Shown here piece by piece: positions 56,462-61,911 of a stretch of 61,911 nucleotides of DNA; positions within the stretch are counted from its first letter, which is position 1, and every line of letters starts with the position of its first letter. Position numbers and translations under genes: made by a program. The stretch lies in NCBI GenBank assembly GCA_029261795.1, contig JAJDAP010000005.1:1-61911 (forward strand), in the 5' to 3' direction. Under the pieces are notes generated by a model, which was given only the letters and a program-made list of their open reading frames with translations, did no database searches and had not been told where the DNA came from. Source of the stretch: Deltaproteobacteria bacterium. GTDB taxonomy: Bacteria; Myxococcota_A; UBA9160; UBA6930.

Positions 56462-57588
56462 GGCGCAGCCCGCGGCCAGCGCCTACGCTCCCCGTGATGC
56501 GCGCGGCGTGCCTGATCCTGCTTGTCCTGGGCCTCGCAGCCCCGGTCTCCGCACAGCAGTCCGTGCCCTGGGATGAACTCGATCTGCTCGGTGGACGCAT
56601 CGCTCCGGGCAGCCGTGCCCGGCTCGACTTCGAGACCAGCGAATCTTTCGCCGGCTCGAGCGTGGTCACACCCGTGCTCGTCGTGCACGGACAGACGCCC
56701 GGGCCGACCGTCTGCCTCGTCGCCGGAATCCACGGGGATGAGCTCAACGGCATCGAGATCGTGCGACAAGTCTTCGAGACCCTCGACCCCGGGCAGGTCT
56801 CGGGTTCGCTCGTGGGCCTGCCTGTTGCCAATCTGCATGGCTTCCGGCGCTCCTCACGCTACCTGCCCGACCGCCGTGACCTCAATCGCTTCTTCCCCGG
56901 ACACCCGGAAGGCAGCTCCGCTTCGCGCATTGCCCACGCCTTGTTCCAGGGCGTCGTCACCCATTGCGATGCGTTGGTCGACTTCCACACCGGGTCATTC
57001 CATCGGACCAACCTTCCCCAGATCCGTGCTGACCTTGCGCGCCCCGAAGTCGAGCAACTCGCGTTGCGCTTCGGAGTGCGCTGGATCATCCACTCCCCCG
57101 GTCAACCCGGCACCCTGCGTCGCGCGGCGATGGACCATGGCATTCCCGCCATTACCTACGAGGCGGGCGAGCCGCTTCGTTTCCACGCGGGAGAGATCAC
57201 CCGCGGCCTGCTGGGTGTGCGGCAGCTGTTGCGCGCCCTCCGCATGATCGATGGCGACGGCGCGTCCGAAGAGCCGACCCTGATACGCCGCGCCAGCTGG
57301 GTGCGAGTCGCCGACGGCGGCATCTTCATTCCTGCCCGTGACCTGGCCGACAAGGTCGAGGCCGGCGACCTTCTCGGAACGGTCACCGATCCGATCACCA
57401 ATGAACGAAGCGAGATCCGCTCGCCGTCGTCGGGTCGCATCATCGGCAGGGCACTCTCGCAGGTCGTCATCCCGGGCTTCGCGGTATTCCACCTCGGCGA
57501 CGAGAACGCGCCGCTGCCGGCGCCGAGCCCGACGTCGACGACTTCGCCGACGCCGGAAGAGCTCGACCCCGAAGAGAGGCCCGAATAG
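56458..57588 (+). CDS. AstE/AspA-like zinc deacylase, periplasmic
   Basis: 376 residues. Signal peptide (LILLVLGLAAPVSAQ), then the succinylglutamate desuccinylase/aspartoacylase fold: VAGIHGDELNGIEI (His, Glu zinc ligands), LNRFFPGHPEGS, and LVDFHTGSFHR (His ligand). A C-terminal beta domain (VEAGDLLGTVTDPITNERSEI) and a Pro/Thr tail follow. GTG 56458 overlaps the channel stop; ATG 56497 is an alternative. Probably removes an acyl group from an amino acid or peptide in the periplasm. Confidence 0.82.
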   Translation: MRRSPRPAPTLPVMRAACLILLVLGLAAPVSAQQSVPWDELDLLGGRIAPGSRARLDFETSESFAGSSVVTPVLVVHGQTPGPTVCLVAGIHGDELNGIEIVRQVFETLDPGQVSGSLVGLPVANLHGFRRSSRYLPDRRDLNRFFPGHPEGSSASRIAHALFQGVVTHCDALVDFHTGSFHRTNLPQIRADLARPEVEQLALRFGVRWIIHSPGQPGTLRRAAMDHGIPAITYEAGEPLRFHAGEITRGLLGVRQLLRALRMIDGDGASEEPTLIRRASWVRVADGGIFIPARDLADKVEAGDLLGTVTDPITNERSEIRSPSSGRIIGRALSQVVIPGFAVFHLGDENAPLPAPSPTSTTSPTPEELDPEERPE

Positions 57589-57589
57589 C

Positions 57590-59167
57590 GTGAGTCCGGC
57601 AGTTCGTTGGACGGGTCTCTTGTTCTTCGCCGCAGGCGTTTCGGTGGCTGCGTTCAAGGTCGTGCGCCACGAGCTACCGCTCTCACCTAGCGAAGAGCAG
57701 GGGCCCTGGCAGGTCGAACTCACGGTAACGGTTCGCGGCGATGGACAGCGCGGCAGCGTTCGCGCGATGCTCCCGGCCACAGAGGCGGGCCAGCGCATCT
57801 TCGACGAACGGGCCAGTTCCGACCGCCTCGATTGGGAGGTACAGGAACGTGAGAGCGGGCGGGCCGGCCTCTGGAGTGGCTGGCTCGAAGGGGTACACGA
57901 GGTGGTGTACCGGTTCCGGGTCCAGTCCCGCGCCGTAGATCTGCCGCTCCGGGGCGCCGAAACGGTCGTCGAGATTCCCCGCGCGATCCGTTCGCTGTAC
58001 ATGAAGCCGAGCACCACGATCCCGTCCAGCGCCCCCTCGGTCAAGGCACAGATCCTGGATCTGGATCTTCCACCGCCCTCGGATCCCGTCGCCCGGATCC
58101 AGACGGTGTTCTCGTTCGCCACCCACGAGATTGCGACGGAGAGATCGGCTGCCGGCGACGTGCTCCTGACCCTCGACCGTCGTGAAGGGAGCCCCGACGG
58201 GAAGGAGCGGCTCCTCGTCGCCCTGTTCCGGGCCGCTGGGATTCCGGCGCGGCTGTGCCACGGCCTGGAACTGGCCGACGGCGCCAGGCCGGTCCCCCGG
58301 GTCTGGACCGAAGTCAGACTCGCGAGCGAGTGGATCTCGGCCTCTTCGGTCGAGGGCTGGATTGGCCGACGACCCGCAGACTGGATCGTGATGGGCCGCG
58401 GAACCCTCTCGGCTGTCGAGGCCAGTGGCGCTCGCGCGGTGGGCCATCGCTATCGCGCGTTGCGGGAGCATCTGCGCGCCGACGAGATTGCCAGCCTGAT
58501 GGCACCGGACGATCCGGTCCTCTCGTTCTTGTCGCTCTACCGTTTGCCCGTGGGCTCGCAATCGCTGTTGCACCTGCTCCTGCTGTTGCCCGTGGGTGCC
58601 CTGATCACGGCGCTATTTCGCAACTTGATAGGCGTCCGCAGCTACGGAACCTTCATGCCCGCGCTCATCGCGTTGGCGCTTCGCGACCTGACCCCGGCGG
58701 TCGGCCTGGCACTCGTCGGGGGCGTCCTCGCCATCGGTGTCAGTGCTCGTTTCGGGCTCGAACGGCTGCGCCTGTTGATGGTCCCGAGATTGTCGATCCT
58801 GCTCTGCATCGTCGTGCTCTGTGTCACGGCCATCGCCCTGACCAGCGCAAGCATCGGATCGCGCGATTGGCTCGCCGGGGCAGCCATGCCCATCGTCATC
58901 CTGACCATGTGGATCGAACGCATTACGATCACGATCGAGGAAGAGGGAATCCGCGAAGCCGGCGTGCGCGTGATGTGGTCGCTGGTGATCGCGGCCGCGA
59001 TCCTGCCGGTCTACCAGAGCACCCAGATCAGCTACCTGATGTTCACCTTCCCGGAGTTCGTGCTCTCGATCGTCGGCGGGCTGGTCTGGATCGGCGGGTA
59101 CACGGGCTTCCGTCTGATCGAGCTGCTGCGCTTCCGTGAGCTCGGACAGGAAGGCGTCTCTCGGTGA
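57590..59167 (+). CDS. Inactive transglutaminase fused to 7 TM helices
   Basis: 525 residues. N-terminal anchor (about 8-24), periplasmic region with a transglutaminase-like fold in which the catalytic Cys of the usual GxCxxxA is replaced (LLVALFRAAGIPARLCHGLE), then about seven helices from residue 325 (LLHLLLLLPVGALITALF ... VLSIVGGLVWIGGYTGF). This two-part architecture is known and usually stands beside the ligase-like gene that follows here. GTG at 57590. Stop overlaps the ligase start. Confidence 0.83.
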   Translation: MSPAVRWTGLLFFAAGVSVAAFKVVRHELPLSPSEEQGPWQVELTVTVRGDGQRGSVRAMLPATEAGQRIFDERASSDRLDWEVQERESGRAGLWSGWLEGVHEVVYRFRVQSRAVDLPLRGAETVVEIPRAIRSLYMKPSTTIPSSAPSVKAQILDLDLPPPSDPVARIQTVFSFATHEIATERSAAGDVLLTLDRREGSPDGKERLLVALFRAAGIPARLCHGLELADGARPVPRVWTEVRLASEWISASSVEGWIGRRPADWIVMGRGTLSAVEASGARAVGHRYRALREHLRADEIASLMAPDDPVLSFLSLYRLPVGSQSLLHLLLLLPVGALITALFRNLIGVRSYGTFMPALIALALRDLTPAVGLALVGGVLAIGVSARFGLERLRLLMVPRLSILLCIVVLCVTAIALTSASIGSRDWLAGAAMPIVILTMWIERITITIEEEGIREAGVRVMWSLVIAAAILPVYQSTQISYLMFTFPEFVLSIVGGLVWIGGYTGFRLIELLRFRELGQEGVSR

Positions 59168-60114
59168 GCCTGGCGGCACTTCGGTCGATGGGCGTGCTCG
59201 GCATCAACCGGCGGAATGCCGTCTACACACTGGGGCGCAACCCACGGCATCTCTACCCTCTGGTCGACGACAAGCTGGCCACGAAGAGGCTGTGTCGCGA
59301 AGCCAAGATTCCGGTACCGGAACTCCTCGGCGTCGCGCGCACCCACCGGGAAGCCCAGCGCCTCGTCGAACAGGTTCGCGCCTTCGATTCCTTCGTCGTC
59401 AAGCCGGCTCGTGGTGCCATGGGCAACGGAATTCTCGTGCTCGAATGGCGCGAGGGCGAGCTGTACCGCGGCCCGCGCCCGTTTGCGGAAGCGGACCTGA
59501 CATATCACGCCGCCGGGATCGTCTCCGGTCTCTATTCCCTGGCCGGACACATGGACGTCGCCATGGTCGAAGAGCGTCTGATGATCCATCCGGCATTCGG
59601 CGCACTCGTCGTCGACGGCGTTCCGGACGTGCGCGTCATCGTCTACCGCGGCGTGCCCGTGATGGCGATGATGCGACTCCCGACCGTAGAAAGTGCCGGC
59701 CGCGCCAATCTGCACCAGGGCGCCGTCGGCACTGGCGTGGACCTGGCGACCGGCCGCGTGATTCGTGGAATCCAGCACGACCGCCGGATCACACGCAGCC
59801 CCGATACCAATGCAGACCTCGGGGGATTCGAGGTGCCGCAGTTCCGCTCGATCGTCGATTGCGCGATCCGCGCCACGGAACCGACCGGTCTCGAATACGT
59901 GGGTGCCGACGTGGTGGTCGATGCGGAAAAGGGCCCGGTCATCCTCGAACTCAATGCCCGACCCGGGCTGGCCATCCAACTCGCAAACGGCGCCGGCTTG
60001 AGGCCCCGCCTGGATGCCGTCGACGCTTGGCTCGAGTCCGGCGAGGTCGACCGGCCGCGGATCGCCGAGCGCGCCGCCTTCGGTCGCGGGCTTGCCGCGG
60101 ACACACGGCCATGA
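59164..60114 (+). CDS. Alpha-L-glutamate ligase-like ATP-grasp enzyme (RimK-related)
   Basis: 316 residues. ATP-grasp motifs: VVKPARGAMGNGILVL (P-loop-like, with Lys), MVEERLMIHPAF, DVRVIVYRGVPVMAMMRLP, and GPVILELNARPGLAIQLAN with the metal-binding Glu/Asn. RimK-type enzymes join glutamate or other amino acids to a carboxylate. GTG 59164 overlaps the previous stop, ATGA joins it to the protease gene. The physiological substrate of this group is not known. Confidence 0.85.
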   Translation: MSLAALRSMGVLGINRRNAVYTLGRNPRHLYPLVDDKLATKRLCREAKIPVPELLGVARTHREAQRLVEQVRAFDSFVVKPARGAMGNGILVLEWREGELYRGPRPFAEADLTYHAAGIVSGLYSLAGHMDVAMVEERLMIHPAFGALVVDGVPDVRVIVYRGVPVMAMMRLPTVESAGRANLHQGAVGTGVDLATGRVIRGIQHDRRITRSPDTNADLGGFEVPQFRSIVDCAIRATEPTGLEYVGADVVVDAEKGPVILELNARPGLAIQLANGAGLRPRLDAVDAWLESGEVDRPRIAERAAFGRGLAADTRP

Positions 60115-61373
60115 TGAAGCTCACGAACCTGGCCTTCGCCTGCACCGGCTTCCTCGCGATGCTCGGCACTTCCCCCCTCCTCGCCCAGCCCGAGGACGAC
60201 GCAACCCCGCACTACGAGATGGTCTTCGAGGCGCGCATCCTGCCCACCGAGCGGATCGCCCGGGCCCGCTGGACGCTAGGCGTCGGTGCCCGTTCGGTTC
60301 GCGAATTGAAGCTTCAGATCGACCCCGAGCGCCACTTCGATTTCCGGGCCGATGGCGAGCTACGCGTCGAGGGATCCGAAGTCACCTGGCTCCCCCCGAA
60401 GAGCGGGGGCTCGCTGCGCTATGGCTTCCGAATCGACTCGATTCGCAAAGGCGGCGGCTATCAGGCGAGGGGTAGTGAGAACTGGGCACTGTTCCGCGGG
60501 GACGATCTCTTCCCTCCCGCCCGCTCCCGGACGCTGCGAGACGCTCGAAGCATTTCCGTCCTGAAGCTCCAGTTGCCGCGGGGCTGGTCCGCCGCGGTCC
60601 CCTACGCACGCAGCCGAGCCAACACCTACGAAATCAACGATCCCTTGCGTCGCTTCGACCGACCCACCGGTTGGATGGTCGTCGGCAAGATCGGCGTGCT
60701 CCGCGAGCGTGTCGCCGGAACCCGACTGGCGGTGGCGGGCCCGACCGGCCAGGGCGTACGACGCCAGGACATGTTGGCCTTCCTTCGCTGGAACCTCCCG
60801 GAGTTGCGCTCGATCCTGACAGCGTTGCCCGATCGCCTGCTCGTCGTCAGTGCCGGGGACCCCTTCTGGCGCGGCGGGCTTTCAGGACCCCGCTCGGCCT
60901 TCCTCCACGCCGACCGCCCTCTGATCGCGAGCGACGGCACCAGCCCCCTGTTGCACGAACTCTTCCACAGCGTCACAAGAACCACTTCCGGCGCCGACGG
61001 AGATTGGGTGGTCGAGGGTCTCGCCGAGTTCTACTCCCTCGAAATCATGCTGCGCTCGCGCACCCTCAGTCGACGCCGCCACGAGCGATCCCTCGCCGGC
61101 CTCGAACAAAGTGCAAGGGGCGCATCCCTGGCAGGAGCCCACTCGTCAGGGCCCGCCACCGCCCGCGCCGTGATGGTCCTCCACGCCCTCGACCAACACA
61201 TCCGACAACAATCCAAGGAAGAACGCAGCCTCGACGACGTCGTCGCCCTCCTCGCGGCTCAGCTCGAACCCGTCACCACCGCCAGCTTCCAGGCCACCGC
61301 AGAAGAAGCCACCAGCCTCGACCTCGACCCGTTCTTCCGACGCGAGGTCGGGACGCCGGGAAAGCGTCGCTAG
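60111..61373 (+). CDS. Secreted HEXXH zinc protease (gluzincin, M61/M1-like)
   Basis: 420 residues. Signal peptide about 1-25 (FLAMLGTSPLLAQ). N-terminal beta-rich half; zinc site LLHELFHSV (His282, Glu283, His286) followed 15 residues later by Glu302 in VVEGLAEFYSLE. The third-ligand spacing is shorter than the 18 of M1. ATG 60111 overlaps the ligase stop. Last gene of a five-gene coupled series. Target unknown; envelope peptide turnover is inference. Confidence 0.78.
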   Translation: MMKLTNLAFACTGFLAMLGTSPLLAQPEDDATPHYEMVFEARILPTERIARARWTLGVGARSVRELKLQIDPERHFDFRADGELRVEGSEVTWLPPKSGGSLRYGFRIDSIRKGGGYQARGSENWALFRGDDLFPPARSRTLRDARSISVLKLQLPRGWSAAVPYARSRANTYEINDPLRRFDRPTGWMVVGKIGVLRERVAGTRLAVAGPTGQGVRRQDMLAFLRWNLPELRSILTALPDRLLVVSAGDPFWRGGLSGPRSAFLHADRPLIASDGTSPLLHELFHSVTRTTSGADGDWVVEGLAEFYSLEIMLRSRTLSRRRHERSLAGLEQSARGASLAGAHSSGPATARAVMVLHALDQHIRQQSKEERSLDDVVALLAAQLEPVTTASFQATAEEATSLDLDPFFRREVGTPGKRR

Positions 61374-61441
61374 GCCGCGTGCGAGCGCGCCAGCGCCCAC
61401 TCGAACGAGACTCCGCAGGTGTGATGTCGGTCCCCTTGGAG

Positions 61442-61545
61442 CAACCTGGACCCGGAGGGCTGCACTCGTATGGATGTTAGGGATGCGGGCCAGGGCCGAG
61501 GGCCCGGTCGAGCGTGGGGCGGAGTCCACCGGTGTCTCGGGGGTG
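61442..61545 (+). repeat. RAYT-upstream dispersed repeat, copy D
   Basis: Reads ACCCGGAGGGCTGCACTCG, TATGGATGTTAGGGATGCGG, CCAGGGCCGAGGG and GCGTGGGGCGGAGTC. Diverged relative of the next copy 27 bp downstream. Confidence 0.7.
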
Positions 61546-61571
61546 TGGTGTCCGTCGCCTCCTGGCGAAGT

Positions 61572-61688
61572 TGGGTTCCAGAGGGCTTTTGAGGGGGCGG
61601 TTCGCGTGGATGTCAGGGATGCGGGTCAGGGTCGAGGGCGCGGGCGGGCGTGGGGCGGAGTCGAACGATGTTTCGGGGATGGGGTGTG
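61572..61688 (+). repeat. RAYT-upstream dispersed repeat, copy C
   Basis: Reads GGTTCCAGAGGGCTTTTGAG, GGGGCGGTTCGCGTGGATG, TCAGGGATGCGGGTCAGGG, GGGGCGGAGTCGAACGATG, TTTCGGGGATGGGG. Ends 42 bp before the RAYT ATG, the same place as copy A relative to the left RAYT. Confidence 0.78.
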
Positions 61689-61730
61689 GATTTCTGTTGA
61701 TCCATATCATAAGAGCGCTATATTCATTGA

Positions 61731-61911
61731 ATGCCGCGGAAGATATCCGGAATACAGCTCGAACTGCGGCACTCCGGGAGGGGTGGGAAGCGGCCCGGCG
61801 CCGGCCGACCGCCGCAGCCGGGGTCCGGCATTCCGCATCTGCGCCGAGTTGGACTCGCTTCCCGGTATCCCTGCCACGTCACCCTGAAGGTGCGCGAGGG
61901 GGTGCCCTCCC
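61731..61911 (+). CDS. RAYT transposase, N-terminal part (cut by right edge)
   Basis: 60 codons visible: MPRKISGIQLELRHSG, GGKRPGAGRPPQPGSG, HLRRVGLASRYPCHVTLKV, REGVPS. The frame is open to the edge and contains the segment missing from the left relic. The catalytic HUH and Tyr are outside the window. ATG at 61731 has no obvious Shine-Dalgarno. Confidence 0.78.
   Translation, partial: MPRKISGIQLELRHSGRGGKRPGAGRPPQPGSGIPHLRRVGLASRYPCHVTLKVREGVPS

Larger units (their letters stand above)
61374..61730. other. 357-bp intergenic stretch with two repeat copies
   Basis: No gene. It holds two adjacent copies of the RAYT-upstream repeat and then an AT-rich segment with the right-end RAYT start. Confidence 0.7.

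Overview
The window is GC-rich (about two thirds G+C by eye), densely coded, and typical of a free-living Gram-negative bacterium with lipoproteins, c-type cytochromes and sigma-54 regulators. The split ImuA/ImuB/DnaE2 mutagenesis genes, a globin-coupled kinase and RAYT transposases of the GGKRPGAGRP type suggest a deltaproteobacterial-grade lineage (Myxococcota, Binatota or similar). That placement is inference only. Many genes overlap by four bases (ATGA/GTGA), so translational coupling is common.

Layout. Positions 1-550 hold a decayed RAYT transposase with a perfect 34-bp palindrome and a dispersed repeat. 0.6-12 kb is mixed housekeeping: uppP, acyl-CoA ligase, thrH, cytochrome c, a PhyH dioxygenase, a fatty-acid desaturase, a PP2C phosphatase, a cation exchanger with a PfkB kinase, metF-purN. 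12-23 kb is rich in error-prone DNA synthesis genes (imuA-imuB, dinB, dnaE2), interrupted by a MerT-like protein behind a MerR-type promoter, pepF, and an FAD oxidase with a response regulator. A second RAYT relic lies at 23.5-23.8 kb, followed by tkt and glutamate dehydrogenase.

27.9-49.9 kb is the most striking part. A globin-coupled histidine kinase and a sigma-54-dependent (GAFTGA) response regulator sit among five universal stress proteins (nine Usp domains), two CBS proteins, three hemerythrin-like proteins, a diiron protein, a DksA-like protein, a PNPOx-like flavoprotein, an acyltransferase, three c-type cytochromes, cation antiporters, carbamate kinase and a cyclic-2,3-diphosphoglycerate-synthetase homologue. 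By eye, eight or nine transcription units in this stretch start just downstream of a sigma-54 promoter (GG-N10-GC, mostly YTGCA at -12). I read it as a heme-sensing, sigma-54-wired low-oxygen or dormancy island, comparable in gene content to the mycobacterial DosR regulon but built with different regulators.

50-61.4 kb carries an APC permease, tRNA-Pro(TGG), a serine esterase, leuCD, and a five-gene coupled cluster: MscS-type channel, AstE-like zinc deacylase, inactive transglutaminase with 7 TM helices, glutamate-ligase-like ATP-grasp enzyme and a secreted HEXXH protease. The right edge holds repeats and the start of a third, apparently intact RAYT. All calls come from reading the sequence; no database or motif search was run.
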